In this document: positions 25,601-38,303 of the stretch, piece after piece | How positions within the stretch are numbered: the stretch's first letter is position 1 | Layout: the number at the start of each line of letters is the position of its first letter | From: Utricularia gibba | Taxonomy: Eukaryota > Streptophyta > Magnoliopsida > Lamiales > Lentibulariaceae | Direction of reading: 5' to 3' | Assembly: GCA_002189035.1 (NCBI GenBank) | Contig: NEEC01000012.1 | Coordinates: 2,852,001 to 2,916,000, forward strand | Length of the DNA: 64,000 bases | Made by a program: the position numbers and the translations under genes | Notes under the pieces: generated by a model | The model's input: only the letters and a program-made list of their open reading frames with translations | The model's database searches: none | Told to the model about the DNA's origin: nothing

Positions 25601-28600
25601 TGGTGAATGCGTCTGAAGGTTCATTGTATCTGTGGCCATTTTGATAAAATACAACCACAATCCAACTGCATTTTAAGTCTAGGATTATACGGTTGATATG
25701 GCCTCTGTCAGTGATGTATACATCACCCGGTTAAATGACCTGTCCCCATTTTTCAGTGGCCACATTGCAATTAAAAAAGAATCAAGATCATGCTGATGAG
25801 TCCGTGCCACTTGAAGCTAATCCATCGAACCATTCAAGAGAAAGGTGCAGGTCCTCAGGCATGAGAATGAAGGGATCTCTATTATCAGAAGGTGCATCAC
25901 GTAGAACATCAAAGCCTAGGAAACGTGCAGATTTTGATGATGGGTCCGTCCTTGAGGATAAGCAGGATCCTGAGAGTCCTATCACCAAAACATCAAGAAA
26001 AATGAAAAAGATGCCAGTACCCAAGGTGAGAAACACTGTCCCACATCAATTTTGTGGAACTTTGTCCTGATTGAACTTATGAAAGTTAATCTTTGCGGTG
26101 CAGAAGAAAGAAGCTAATGATGATATTCTTTTCACAAGAATCCCACGGGTTGAGGTACTCTTTGTTTGGTTACAATCCACTTATTAATGATAACATGACT
26201 TTGGCATGCGTCTCTTCTGCAATCTTTCATCTTTTCAGTTATTTTTTTGAAAAAAAATTAAAAATTATGATTTATGTCTCGCTTTTCGAGTAGTTGAATT
26301 TGCTGCCGTTTTTCTTTAAATTTAAAACGATGAGGAGTGTTGTGGCTTCAAATTGGATTATTCTCCATCCTGATTTTTATCTCTAGCTCAAAAGGTCATT
26401 GATCTTAGTGGCATTCCTTCCTTCAGGCTATGGATTCGGGGAAGACAACAGTCAAGAGTAGGATACCCCCTCAAAGGGGATCACTGAATGTGACGAAAAT
26501 GCCTGAAAACTCGTGCAATGCTGATGCCTGGAAAGAGTCGGGCAACTCAGGACAATCTGCAGTACAGAATCTTGGGACTAACCAAGATACCTTGCCAACT
26601 AAATTGAGGTGCAAGCGTAAGATGGTTTCTAAAAAACCCGAGGCTCTAAAGGACTTGACGCTTTCTGATAAAAAAGCAAGTGAAAAGAGTTCTCTTCCTG
26701 AAATAGCGTCCATTCTCAAGGTTTGAACTTTAAATATTTTATCTCTGATTCACAGTCCTCTCCTTCCCTCGCTTTTTCTTCTAACCTAGTTGCATTGTTG
26801 TTCAAATATCGACTTCTAGTGTTCTCATTTTTTCTCTTTCTGGGCCAGAAAAAACTCTCCAGTTGTTTGTCAAACCAGCATCTTAGGAGATTTTGCACCT
26901 TCGAATGGTTCTACAGTGCCATCGATTATCCATGGTTTTCTAAAAGAGAGTTCAATGAATATCTGAATCATGTTGGACTGGGTCACGTGCCAAGATTAAC
27001 TCGCACTGAGTGGAGTTTCATAAGAAGGTACATAGACTACTGCATCTCTTGCAAGCCTTTTTTGTGATTAGACTTTGCACAGCCAAGATTAATACTCATT
27101 CTGATATTGAACAGTTCGTTGGGTAAACCAAGGAGATTCTCACAACAGTTCCTGAAGCAAGAAAAAGAGAAGCTTAATCAGTATCGAGATTCTGTTAGAA
27201 AACATTACACAGAGCTTCGAGAAGGTACTCGAGAAGGGCTACCAACCGACCTTGCTAGGCCGTTATCAGTGGGGCAACATGTCATTGCAATTCATCCAAA
27301 GACAAGAGATATTCATGATGGGAGTGTGCTTACTGTCGATGATTCTAGGTTTCATGTTCAGTTTTACCGCAGTGATCTGGGAGTTGAATTTGTGATGGTA
27401 ATTTAGAAGAATTATAATAGTTATATTTATGGCGAACTCTTTACAGGCAGTCAAGTGCTAGCTTCTTGCTAAGTGGTTTTTTTTGGTATAACTTGTAGCT
27501 TGTTTTTCGAGTTATTGTTTTTTATTTGATTTCTCTCTTCACAGGACATTGACTGCATGCCGTTGAATCCTATTGAAAACATGCCTGCCATGCTTGGGAG
27601 ATGGACTGCTTTCGCAGATAGATATTTTGAGGACAATGAACAGAAATCTGGTGGACGGGCAGAAGAGGACATGAAGGTTTCCCCTAGTAACAATCCTGAG
27701 AATACTGGTGGCGCTGCTCGTTTGTTACCGTTTGCTAATCATGATACTGCTTCATTGAAGGAGACAAAGGTTTGAGCTTTTCTCGTTTTAAATTTACAGT
27801 AAATTACAAGCAGATAGCACACACTGAGCCTAGAACCCCTGCTCAGGTCCAAGCTAAGGAAGCTGATGCTGAAGCCCTTGCGGAACTGGCTCGTGCACTC
27901 GATAAGAAGGTAGCATTGTACATACCCGTCTATATGTTTCATCTCTTCAAAGTTAGTTAGGGATCCTCTACAATTTAGTAGTAAAATCTGGTACACATGA
28001 CAAGGATTTTTCATACAGGAAGTCATTGTTGCTGAGCTAAGGCTCATGAATGATGATGTGGTGGAAAGCCAAAAGGATGGTGGTAGCTCTTTGAAAGACG
28101 AGGAGACATTTAAAAAGCAGTACGCTGCAGTTTTGATGCTGTTGAATGAAGCCAATGAACAGGTATACACACATGCATCTTTGTTAAAGCAAACAGACAC
28201 ATTGTCTTAAAAATGGCTTGTTCCCTTCTCCATTTCATTCCGCAGGTTTCTTCTGCTCTCTGTCACTTACGCCGGCGCAACACTTACCTAGAAACTCGAC
28301 AACCAGCAAGTCCTGCAGCCAATCTTGCTGATAATACTGGGACGAGGGACCCTTTTGATCGCTCAGGGGATGAAGCAAGATCCCATGTAGATGACATCAT
28401 GGATAGCTCACGCACAAAGGCCCAAATGATGCTCGACGCTGCAATCCAGGTACTCTGAATGTTGGTTTTATACTGTTGATGGTCGCCCTTATCAATATCA
28501 TGCATATGCAGGCAATGTCATCCCTCAAGAACAGGAATGACAACAATGAGAAAATTGAGGAAGTAATAGATTATGTGAACGACCGGCTTCCCTCTGATGA

Positions 28601-29016
28601 AACCTGCAGACAAGTTGTATGTTCATTGTGTATGATCATTCCCATTGCAGGCCTTAATTCGTGAAACGTATGATGTTGCAGGTTAGGGATCAGCAATCCG
28701 TGAATTCGCCCAAAGTTGTGGCTCAGTATCCCTACGACCTGATCATGAAGTGCATAGCAACCATGGTGATGATTCAGGTGAGCTCGGAATCTGAATGAGA
28801 ACCTATCACTTTATTCCTCTCATCTTTCTTACGACTTTCCCATGGCCCCAGAAATGCACTGAGAGGCAATTCCCACCATCCGATGTAGCTCAGATTCTGG
28901 ACTACGCCGTCACAAGTTTGCGGCCACGCAGCTCACAGAACCTGCCCATTTACACCGATATACAGAAATGCTTTGGCATCATAAAGAACCAAATACTGGC
29001 ACTTATCCCGACGTAG
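22640..29016 (+). CDS. ALY: ALWAYS EARLY (LIN-9/Mip130 homologue), DREAM-type chromatin regulator
   Basis: Plant LIN-9 family nuclear protein linked to MYB/E2F complexes. Twenty exons: 22640-22735, 22889-22987, 23625-23687, 23792-23869, 24138-24324, 24649-24905, 24974-25304, 25432-25506, 25757-26025, 26104-26154, 26427-26720, 26849-27027, 27115-27397, 27545-27707 (or 27719), 27800-27909, 28019-28162, 28246-28449, 28512-28616, 28682-28777, 28852-29016. The product is about 1082 residues (ALY2/3 are 1050-1130). A SANT/Myb domain lies at about residues 40-95 ([20 protein letters not shown]). The middle is basic and poorly conserved. The DIRP domain starts near residue 615 ([20 protein letters not shown]). 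The C-terminal half contains the ALDKKE helix and a coiled region. Only the donor of exon 14 is uncertain: phase 1 is required by exon 15, and two GT sites fit. ALY2 versus ALY3 cannot be decided here. Confidence 0.94.
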
Positions 29017-29664
29017 CCGCCATCACTCCATGCTGTAACGAGTGCTCACACTTCCACTTGGTTCATGGGTAGAGTCATAAAGGTGCGCTTCTTGTGAGGC
29101 AAAATTGAGTTCACCCTGTCCCTCAGGTTCAGTTCCTGCCTGAATCAATCACCCGGCATTTTTTCCATTGTACTGAGACATGGAGGAAGGCTAATGCAAT
29201 GATTTTTACGAAGGTAATTGAATAGTTGAATGCTGCACCCAGTCAGTCAGCAGCATATAAAAGGAATTAATGATATGACAAATAAGCACTTTGATTACAA
29301 AAAGTACAACCTCACCAAGATTTCCATTCAAGCAAAAAGCTTCTGCACAGGGAATTCAAGGTAGAGAATAGGAAACAATGCTCAGGATTAGACATAACTA
29401 AGGAAAAAGAACCGCAATATCCTCAAACGCTCCCCCCGCTCTCCCCTTATTCCTTTTTACAAAAGTTTTTTTCCCCTCTTTTTTTGTTCAATGTAACTTG
29501 GGGGGTTGGGGGGCGATGGCCACTCAGGTAGAGGAGATTAGTTTCAGGACCCTGAACTCCACTCAGCTTTTCCTCAGTCGTCTGCAAATTAAACTAAGCA
29601 TAGCCACGAGGCCAATCCAAACGTGTACATGAAGAATCTATTGTGGGATCTGAGGTTCCATCGT
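29017..29664. other. Convergent 3' flanks of ALY and SNF4 genes
   Basis: Tail-to-tail region with the two 3' UTRs. G/C homopolymer runs (about 29501-29513) and T runs occur, and there is no coding signal. Confidence 0.65.
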
Positions 29665-32600
29665 TTAGCTACCCAGGAGAAACCGAAACACATCAGTCAG
29701 TGAAACAATACCTTCTACACGCTTGCTTCCAGCTTCAACGATGATGAGCCGTCTGACACCTGAAAAAAGAAAATTTATGCTCCAGGGAGTGTTTGTCTAT
29801 GTGGTAAAGAATGGGAAGTGGCTAGGGTAACGGTAACCTGGCTGGGATAATTTCTCCAACACCTTGTGAAGTGGATCAGTGCGCAAGCACATATGGCACC
29901 TCTGATTATGGTATCCATAGGGTGAAAAGGGATCATCTCTGTACTGCAATGCCTGGAGATAAGAATGAGCACTCTATAAGACATGCAATAGAAAAAGCTA
30001 CAAAAGATGAGCTGCAACAAATTATGTTTGTAGTATATTTTACATCGAATGTTGCATAAGAGTACAACTAATCTAAAGCAAATCAAATATGTTTACTTGA
30101 TGAATCGTGGTCTCTTCAAGATTAATGTGCGTATAAATCCTGTCCTTTGCCAACGAAGTTATATCACTGCAGAACCAAACGGATTTGAATCAATGTAGTG
30201 ATTAGGGTAACAAGATGCTTAACACAAGGCACTAATTGCAGCTCAAGAAGGTACTTGCCTTCGAGAATACACATCCACTAAGGAGTCATTATCATCAACA
30301 ATAGGGATCGAACTAACTTGAGCTGTGATGGAATGCACCATACCATAAGCAGATTCAACTTCAACATCATATGAAAATTGCGGGAAAAAGCAGATGGACA
30401 ATAAAAAAGAATTGCTTGGAGTCAGTTTGGATCGCCATTTAATTGGAAAAATATTCTTATATACCTTGAATTAACAAATTTAGACCCGCACTTAGTGATG
30501 CATTTGATCTCATGATAGCCAGAGGTCGTTGGTTTGGCTCCCCGATCTTTGGTGCCCAAGAGCCTAAAGGAACTGCCGACAGTGGGAATTGAAGCACCGA
30601 GAGTGAACTTGGTGAATGCTTAAAGAATCTGCAAATACCTGTAAAGCAGTTTTATCAAATCAAAAGTTTTTCAAGATTAGAGATCTACCAACGCAGCATC
30701 TTGCATATCCTTACATTTTAGTACCCCAGAAAGTGAAGCTAGATGCAGCAGATGAGGGTTTGAGCCATCAACTGATGAAGAATGAAGAATTGGAATTGTG
30801 GAAAACCCACTTTGCAGGATCTTCAAAACAACTTTCTCCAGACTGTCATCAGGTCCGGCCTGAAAATCACCACCACAAGGCAAGGACCAGTTAAGTTACA
30901 GATTCAAGATCATATGTGTGCTGCCTCCAACACTCATGCAGTTCCGTAACTCACATATGCAAGCCCTCTTGAAATAACTCGACCTACACCATTCATTTGG
31001 CTGCTTAGGTAAGACTTTGCTTCCTTCCAAGCAGAGATTGTGTGTGTTTCAAGCTCCTCCTCTGTTAAATTGGACCCATGCCTTCTAAGCTGCCACTCAT
31101 CAAGAATAGTGACAAAATCAAATACAGACTTCCACGTAATTGATGAGGTTCCAGGATATAAAAAAATCAAAATAAAAATAAGCTTGTTATTCTCTTAAAT
31201 ATTTCCTTGCACCCCATTTTTGGGTGTGCGTGCAGAAATGAGAGAACGCATGAACAAAGGGGTTTGGATTTAAACAGAGAAAATTCTGTGGGACAGAATA
31301 ATTCCCTTACCATTCATGTCTATGTCGAGAATTCAAGGGAGCAACACATTGGGTGTCACATTTGACAGGAATTAGAGTGCCATTCATTTATTTATATGCA
31401 TTATCAAGAATAAGTGGGAGCAATAGGCAATCACCCATCTGACATTCTTTATATGTACCATGTCACTGCAACTGATACTACGTAAATACATGATTTATTA
31501 CATGCATCGTCATAAGTAGGTTGCAACAATTAGATCAGAAATCTATACGATGCAACGGCATACAACTTTCAATTATCAATACACTATAAGGCTCTCACAG
31601 AAAAAAATGAAGAAATAGAAACTATACCTCCTTCATGATTAAAATAAAATCCTCTGCACTGAGAACTCCCACAAATTTCCCCTTTGAGAAATCCCACAAG
31701 GGAGCCATCGAGATTCCCTTGAGATTTAAAAAAAGAAGAAGAAAAAATGAGGACACTGCAAATCAACGAGTATGTTTGCAGGCGTAAATGTTGACATGGA
31801 ATACAAGCATAGCATCAGCAATGCGATGTACATTACATACTTGTTCATGAAAAATATGAAAGGCTTGTTTTATAGGTAGTTCCACGTCCAAAGCAATAAC
31901 CTGAAAACAGATCAAACAGAAGAAAAAAATCTTAAACTCACATGTAATAATACAATATTATAAAATAGACTGGGCACCTTTCCAGATTCAGGAAGCAACT
32001 CAAAGGCAAAGTGCTTTGACAAAAACTCCGCAACACGCTCTCTAGAGTTCCTCAGATCTGGTTTTGATATCATTGGAGAAGATTCAGGTGACATGGTATC
32101 CGAAACTCGGACCTGAGATGACAAAAATAGAAAAATACATGAAAACGTTGGTGCACCTTAATTGTTGAAAACAATATACACAAAATCACATGAAACTGGG
32201 GGTAAAAGACTCAATTTTTCCTCCTAGATTGTCGTCATTGCAGGAAAATATCATGAGATAAAATAACTAAGAGGCTTTCATACCGATTGCTGGAAAACCT
32301 CGCTTTCCACATCCATACTTGAAACAGGACCTGATGGGGACATCTGTGGACTTAGCATTGCTTGACGATGCTCAGATTCGTGTGTCAAGAGGATGGTATT
32401 CACTGTCCCAATGTTACTAGTTATGAAAGGATGGTGTTCATCATGTCTCCATTCACCATCTACCACAAATTTGAACTGCAGAACACGCTACCAACATTAC
32501 TGACGATCAAAGAAACTCTGCCTATGACGATTAATAACAAATTCACATTGCATGTGTTGAACTTGTTCTCCTCGTGGCTTTGTTTCACAGATTATATGAA

Positions 32601-33180
32601 TTCTATGACTTCCTTTATAATTCATAGGAACAAATGCAATTCGAGATAAAAACCTGATTTTCGAACACTAAATAAAACAAGCTCATCCAACAAAACCAAG
32701 AACACACAACTCCCGCCAAGAGCAGGTAAATCTCACCCAAAAAATTCATGAAATATAAAAACCAGTTCATCTCTCTGGATACCAAATTCGCATACCATGT
32801 CAATTTAAAACTGTTCAAAAGTAAAAATAATGACAAGCAACAATAAAACAATGCAAAAATCTCAACCATAAAAAGAACCTGATGATAACCAGGCGGAAGA
32901 CTACAAATTGTCTGAAATACTGTAGGGCAGCCTTCAATGGGCGTCATTGGCCACTGCGTCCACCTGAAAATTTACCATGAATGATAGTTTCAAGTATTCA
33001 AGTTAGCCAAGGGCAGACAAAAATCTAGCCCCCAGATATACCAGCATCAATTATCGTGAAGGCATACCCTGTAAACGAGCCACTGATATACACCGCCCTC
33101 CCGCCATACGGCCACACAAATCGATATGGAATCAAAACCATTCCACTTTCACGAGGATAATCCGCCGTAAGAGGAGACAT
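29665..33180 (-). CDS. SNF4: SNF4-type betagamma subunit of SnRK1 (CBM plus four CBS)
   Basis: Plant-specific hybrid regulatory subunit of the SnRK1 energy-sensing kinase. Thirteen minus-strand exons: 33180-33068, 32963-32879, 32475-32284, 32112-31978, 31900-31841, 31717-31628, 31089-30955, 30859-30715, 30638-30465, 30322-30259, 30166-30097, 29952-29838, 29759-29665. Phases close perfectly and give 490 residues (Arabidopsis SNF4 487). The N-terminal glycogen-binding-like CBM is at about residues 19-95 ([20 protein letters not shown], then [12 protein letters not shown]). A Ser/Pro linker follows, then Bateman CBS repeats from about 150: [89 protein letters not shown], and the C-terminal [19 protein letters not shown]. 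Exon 10 needs a GC donor (AG|GCAAGT). The promoter is shared in part with the divergent coiled-coil gene at 34.1 kb. Confidence 0.95.
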
Positions 33181-34115
33181 TCACTTCAAAAAAATCCCAG
33201 ATTTCCCAAGAAGCATTCGCTAATTACAAATATTCAACAGTACATGCGTATCAAACAACAATTGGAAGGACCCGAAAGCCCACCAAAATGAACACACCCT
33301 CGTTTCGCTCGCACAACCAAAAATCCAACTTCACGCCCCACAATTCAATACACCCGAATCCATACAAGACACAACCGCTACACCGACAAAGCTGAAGAAA
33401 GAGACAGCAAGGAGCGCCAATAATCAAAAACCACACATAGGACGAAACAATTACACGCCCAGTTGAAAGCTGACAACAGCAACCCCAAAAGTCGCCATGA
33501 ATCTCAAACACTCAACAGCAATAATCACCGGAAAACAGCTCGCGGAGGAGAAATTCCTCTGCCCTAACCCTAAATTCTCTCGATGTCCGGAATCATATTG
33601 GGGAAAGGCTCTCCATCCCATTTCGTGCGCAAATAAGAATTGAGAGTAGAAATCATTTGTGGGTCCCATTAATTTTCCATTTTTTATTTGTAGATTCTTT
33701 TTCAGTTGTCGAGTCAGCATTCAATGCCTTTCTGGCCTTCTTTCCTTTTTTAAATAATTGTATTAATTAATTAAATTTCGAATTAATTCCTACAAAAAGT
33801 CAATTAAATCCTTCAGCAAGATGCAGGTAGAATTTATGTATCACTATTTTTCAATATGAATAAAAAATTTTAATTTAGAATTTATATTTCGTTCAGATAA
33901 ACATATTATAATATTTTATTATATATTTAATTAAATATTATCCTAAAATAATGATTGAAGTGGTAATGGACACTGTTGGGGGGAACTTCTCAAAATAAAA
34001 AATTAAAAAAAAACAGTTGCAGTAAATGAGCAACGGCCAAAAGTTAACGGTGGGCGGCCGCATCTGAGTTCAGTTTCAAATTTGAGGGTTTGAACTCCGT
34101 CCTGCAATTCTCTCG
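33181..34115. other. Divergent promoter region, SNF4 / coiled-coil gene
   Basis: 935 bases between two divergent starts. 33181-33660 is moderate GC and probably holds the SNF4 5' UTR with a possible intron. 33720-33960 is AT-rich. Short minus-strand ORFs at 33251-33511 and 33451-33720 lack family resemblance. Confidence 0.55.
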
Positions 34116-35508
34116 ATGGAAAGCTCTGATTCGGCTTCATCTGTTCCTCTTCCGCCTGCCTCTGAGGTATGAATTCTGGGTTCTCCATTCATATGTCGAT
34201 TTTCGTGCTCTTATCTCACTGCATCTGCATTTCGTTTTTTTTACACAGAAAAAGGAGAATCTGCCCCTTCCGAGTCCTAAGATTTCGGTAATGTGAATTG
34301 GTTCGGAGGGTTGTTGTGGATTCGAGATTCTGTGTGTTTGTTGAACGTGGGTTTTGCAGGAATTGGCTGAGTCGAGGCAGGAGCTAGTCGACAGGATAGC
34401 GAAGCTGAAGCAGGTCCGTGTTTGTGAAAGCATCGTTTTTTCACTTTTTCAAACTTAGAGAGTTTTAGAATATTGCAGTTTTATGGGGTGATCTGTAATG
34501 ACGCTCATAATTGTTCTGCATCCGCTTCCAGGACTTGCAAAGTTGGAGAACGAGGCTAGATTCTCAAGTTAATGTCTATCGTAATGTAAGACGGTCTATT
34601 TTCACTGGAAATGTCTGATAAGCTGTCTTCTTTTGAGATTTCTTTGGATCTAGTTTTCATTTGATGTTTTATTAGCATTACCCTGGACCTTCAGACCTTG
34701 AATAATGAAAATAAATGATTTCAACATGGGGTTTTGCAGAAGCATGTGCTACTTTTGTTCCTTTTCTCAAATCTCTATGCTTGGTTGTTGGATAGAGAAG
34801 CCGATGTTAAAGTTCTGTTTAGGAGAGTTTGTGCGCCAAACAGGAGCCTTTGTTCTAAAAAAAAAGAGTATAGCTGACTGCTTTTTCCTTTTTAACAAGC
34901 TGCAAAACTCCAGTTTCTGATTTATTCCAACTTACCAAAAAGTGCTTTTAGAGTTAAATACTTTGGATTATAACATTTGGATCTATTGCCATTATAATAA
35001 CCAAAGAGAGTCTTCGTGTTTGGATAATGAAATGTGGGTCATGGTTGCATAGTTCTCCCACTCAGCTACCAATGGAGCCTCTTTCAATAGTTCATGATTG
35101 GATGTTGTCTATTGCGATACCTACTTGCTTCTGCATATTGTAGGAGCTCTCAGAACTGAAGAATTCCCTGAACACTGAAGTAGACCAGCTTCGAACTGTA
35201 GGTGTTCATTCTCACGATGCTTAGCATCATCTTCTTTGCTGAAATCACTCAACATCTGGTTCTGTGCCTCAGGAGTTTCAACAACTCAGAGATACTCTCC
35301 AACAGCAGCAAGAAGATGTTTCAGCCAGCCTTAGAAACCTGGGGGTTTGTTCTTGTGCAAAACCATAAATCTTCAATCATCTGTCCAACCTATCATTCAT
35401 CTCTCCATTCTTTTCCAAATTGTGTTGCAGCTTCATGAGGAGCATGGAGAAAACAAGGCACCTGAAGATCCCAAAGTTTCTGATACTTCAGAAACCACTC
35501 ATCTTTAG
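34116..35508 (+). CDS. Small coiled-coil protein, 133 aa, seven phase-0 exons
   Basis: Exons 34116-34166, 34249-34287, 34360-34413, 34532-34585, 35144-35197, 35273-35344 and 35431-35508, every junction GT-AG and every exon a multiple of three. The product begins MESSDSASSVPLPPASE, has a Pro-rich KKENLPLPSPK segment, then about 80 residues of continuous heptad-like helix (ELAESRQELVDRIAKLKQ, DLQSWRTRLDSQVNVYRN, ELSELKNSLNTEVDQLRT, EFQQLRDTLQQQQED) and an acidic polar tail ending in TTHL. No catalytic motif is seen. It probably dimerises as a parallel coiled coil. It may correspond to the small plant proteins loosely named tropomyosin-like, but I cannot assign a function. Confidence 0.82.
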
Positions 35509-36143
35509 GTTCTTCCTCCTCATCTCACCTGCTATGTTGTGTTCTCAAAGCTCGCTATTTCATCCTCGCCATGTCCCAGTATTGATATGAATGACATCTC
35601 AACCCTAAATTAATGACGTAAATATTTGTATTATTATTTATTTTTTAAAAAAAGATGATGATGGGTGGATATTTTGTTTGCATGTGCATGATAAGAAACT
35701 TTCCTCATCATGGTATGTTAGGGGAGCATATGCATTGAATTTTCAATTTTTTAAGATTATTTTATAAATAAAATTGCATTTAAATTTTAGAAGTTTTAAA
35801 TTATTGCATATATGGTAATAAAAACAATTATTTATTATAAATCGTATGATATTATACTGTATGGTTTGCCAATTTGGAAAATAAATAATTTAAATTGGAA
35901 TTAAATTTAATAAATGGGGGCAAAGATATTCTGATTTTTTGAGATATTTGGAATAAAAAAAGGAAAAGAACATTTAGTTGTCGACTCGTCGTTTAAAAGG
36001 CGGAGGCATGTATGTAGACGACTGCCATTTGCTTCCTTTTTCGTAACGTCAAACCCTCGAGCAGACGAGGGGCATTCGCCTCCGCATTTCCTCCGAACTT
36101 CACGCCGCGAAATCGATCGCATTTCCGAGCTAACGGGGCCGGA
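35509..36143. other. Intergenic region, coiled-coil gene to XXT
   Basis: 3' flank, then an AT-rich stretch (35630-35960) and the leader of the xylosyltransferase gene. Nothing else was seen. Confidence 0.65.
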
Positions 36144-37508
36144 ATGGGCATGCTAGATCGGGTGCTCAGCCGCCGTCGGGAGTGTTTTCTTAAGAGGGGT
36201 GGGCTCACGCTTCTCTGCTTCGTTCTCACTATCCTAGTTTTGCGGGAGAATTTCGGAGCCGGGAGATGCGGTACCACGGAGAAGGATCTCGATGAGACCC
36301 GGGAAACCTTCTCCTATATCCACCGCCGAGCCCAGCCTCGCCGTATTTTGGAGGTATCCGAGGTGGAGCGGAAATCGGGTGGTGGGAGTAATGGCTATGC
36401 TGACTTTGATGTAGGGAAGATTTTCAAGGATGAGGATGATGGGGTCGAGGAATTCAAGAGGGATTCGTCTTTTCCGTACACTCTGGGTCCAAAGATCTCT
36501 GAATGGGACCAGCAGAGGGGTGAATGGCTGAAGAAGAATCCTGGGTTTCCCAATTTCTTAGGTAATGACACGCCTCGGGTTTTGTTGGTTACAGGTTCCT
36601 CACCCAAGCCGTGCGAGAATCCTGTAGGTGATCATTACTTGTTGAAGTCGATAAAGAACAAGATTGATTACTGTAGGGTTCATGGGATTGAGATTTTCTA
36701 CAACATGGCTTTGTTCGACGCTGAAATGTCTGGTTTCTGGGCTAAGCTGCCGTTGATTCGAAAGCTTTTGCTTTCTCATCCAGAGGTGGAGTTCTTGTGG
36801 TGGATGGATAGTGACGCAATGTTCACTGATATGGCATTTGAGTTGCCATGGGAGAGATACAAGGATAAAAATCTAGTTATGCACGGTTGGAATGAGATGG
36901 TTTATGATCAAAAGAACTGGATCGGTTTAAACACTGGGAGTTTCTTGTTGAGAAACTGCCAATGGTCATTGGATCTTCTCGATACATTGGCTCCTATGGG
37001 GCCAAAGGGAAAAGTTAGAGACGAAGCTGGAAAGATTCTGACAAGAGAGCTTAAAGGAAGGCCTGTTTTTGAGGCTGATGATCAGAGTGCCATGGTTTAC
37101 ATACTTGCAACACAGAAGGAGAAATGGGCGGAAAAGGTTTATCTTGAAAACGCTTACTATTTGCATGGATACTGGGGAATTTTGGTTGATCGATATGAAG
37201 AGATGATCGAGAACTATCACCCTGGCCTCGGCGATCACAGATGGCCACTTGTCACTCACTTTGTGGGGTGCAAGCCTTGCGCCAAGTTTGGGGATTATCC
37301 AGTGGAGAGATGCTTAAAGCAGATGGAACGTGCGTTCAACTTTGGGGATAACCAGATTCTACAAATGTATGGTTTCACCCACAAATCACTTTCTAGTAGG
37401 AAGGTGATTCGGTTCAGGAACGATACCAGCAGTCCTCTTCAACTCAAGGATGAACTTGGTTTGCTTCATCCTTCATTCAAAGCTCTAAATGTGCGAACCG
37501 GGAGTTGA
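36144..37508 (+). CDS. XXT: Xyloglucan 6-xylosyltransferase, GT34 family (XXT1/XXT2 type)
   Basis: Golgi type II membrane enzyme that transfers xylose from UDP-xylose to the glucan backbone of xyloglucan. A single exon gives 454 residues (XXT1/2 are about 460). A short cytosolic basic N-terminus is followed by a signal anchor (LTLLCFVLTILVL, about residues 21-33), a variable stem, and the catalytic domain from about residue 110: YTLGPKISEWD, VLLVTGSSPKPC, GDHYLLKSIKNKIDYCR, and the metal-binding DxD-type motif in WWMDSDAMFTD. HGWNEMVYDQKNWIGLNTGS, FEADDQSAMVYILAT, YYLHGYWGILVDRYEEMI and VTHFVGCKPC follow. These spell XXT1/2 rather than XXT3-5, which carry the HGYPDLLFDQ variant. The start at MGMLDRV is supported by its position just before the anchor. 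Confidence 0.95.
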   Translation: MGMLDRVLSRRRECFLKRGGLTLLCFVLTILVLRENFGAGRCGTTEKDLDETRETFSYIHRRAQPRRILEVSEVERKSGGGSNGYADFDVGKIFKDEDDGVEEFKRDSSFPYTLGPKISEWDQQRGEWLKKNPGFPNFLGNDTPRVLLVTGSSPKPCENPVGDHYLLKSIKNKIDYCRVHGIEIFYNMALFDAEMSGFWAKLPLIRKLLLSHPEVEFLWWMDSDAMFTDMAFELPWERYKDKNLVMHGWNEMVYDQKNWIGLNTGSFLLRNCQWSLDLLDTLAPMGPKGKVRDEAGKILTRELKGRPVFEADDQSAMVYILATQKEKWAEKVYLENAYYLHGYWGILVDRYEEMIENYHPGLGDHRWPLVTHFVGCKPCAKFGDYPVERCLKQMERAFNFGDNQILQMYGFTHKSLSSRKVIRFRNDTSSPLQLKDELGLLHPSFKALNVRTGS

Positions 37509-38303
37509 TCTCACGTGTTGCTTAAATGAAATGCTTCAGAAAAGCACTTTCTTATTTATTACTTGTTAGAGATTTCAAGCCCATAGTTTTACACTCAAAA
37601 TTTTTGTTTTGAGTTTCTTCGTGTTAAAATTCAATTATTTGCAATGCCTCTCGCAGTTCTAGACTGGCAAAGCAAGAACTCATTAAAAGATAATCGACTG
37701 ATTCTTTAGGATCTGGTCGAAGGGGTGTGAACTAGGGAGTGCTTGTTCAAAGTATTTTCTAGTTGACAGATTAACGGCATTTATGAGGCCACCTGCTTAT
37801 GATCTCAGAGTCAAGAATGCTGATCACACTCCTTTGTTGAGATCGCTGTCATTGTTTGGGGATTCAGAACATTGTGAAAATGCACGCACTGAGAGATCAA
37901 TCAAATTGAACATGAACAGCGTTGCATGCAGTGAATCCTGTATGATTTAAAATGGCTGTGTTACAACATAACAATGAAGTGAATGGTGCACTGTACAAAA
38001 TGAAGGCCAGCAACTCAACGCAGAATGAATGAGGGCATCTCCGGGTCATTTAGTCTATACCTAGACCTTAGATTAGTGGTTAGCATCAGAAATGAGCTAC
38101 TCAAGTATTTCCTCAATGATACAACTGCTTCTCTGTTGATTCAAATGGAAACTGTAACCAGTCTTGTATCCTGTGTGCCTTTTCCTGACCCTGGTCTGTG
38201 GTAACTTTTCCACAATCGATTGTGTGAAATGCCAAATGATGCGCCCAAAGCAAAGGCAGTGTCTGTTACCATTGAGAAATTCACCCCTTAGGCTTCACAT
38301 GTA
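37509..38303. other. Convergent 3' flanks of XXT and PPR genes
   Basis: Tail-to-tail region. Probably two 3' UTRs; no ORF with support and no RNA gene was recognised. Confidence 0.6.

Noticed and set aside
27770-27810. 41-base intron in ALY as the main splice form
   Set aside because: Shorter than normal plant introns; two longer GT-AG solutions keep the frame.
34705-34960. Possible MITE in intron 4 of the coiled-coil gene
   Set aside because: It shares the phrase AAGTGCTTTTAGA with the 46.8 kb element, but no terminal inverted repeats could be found.
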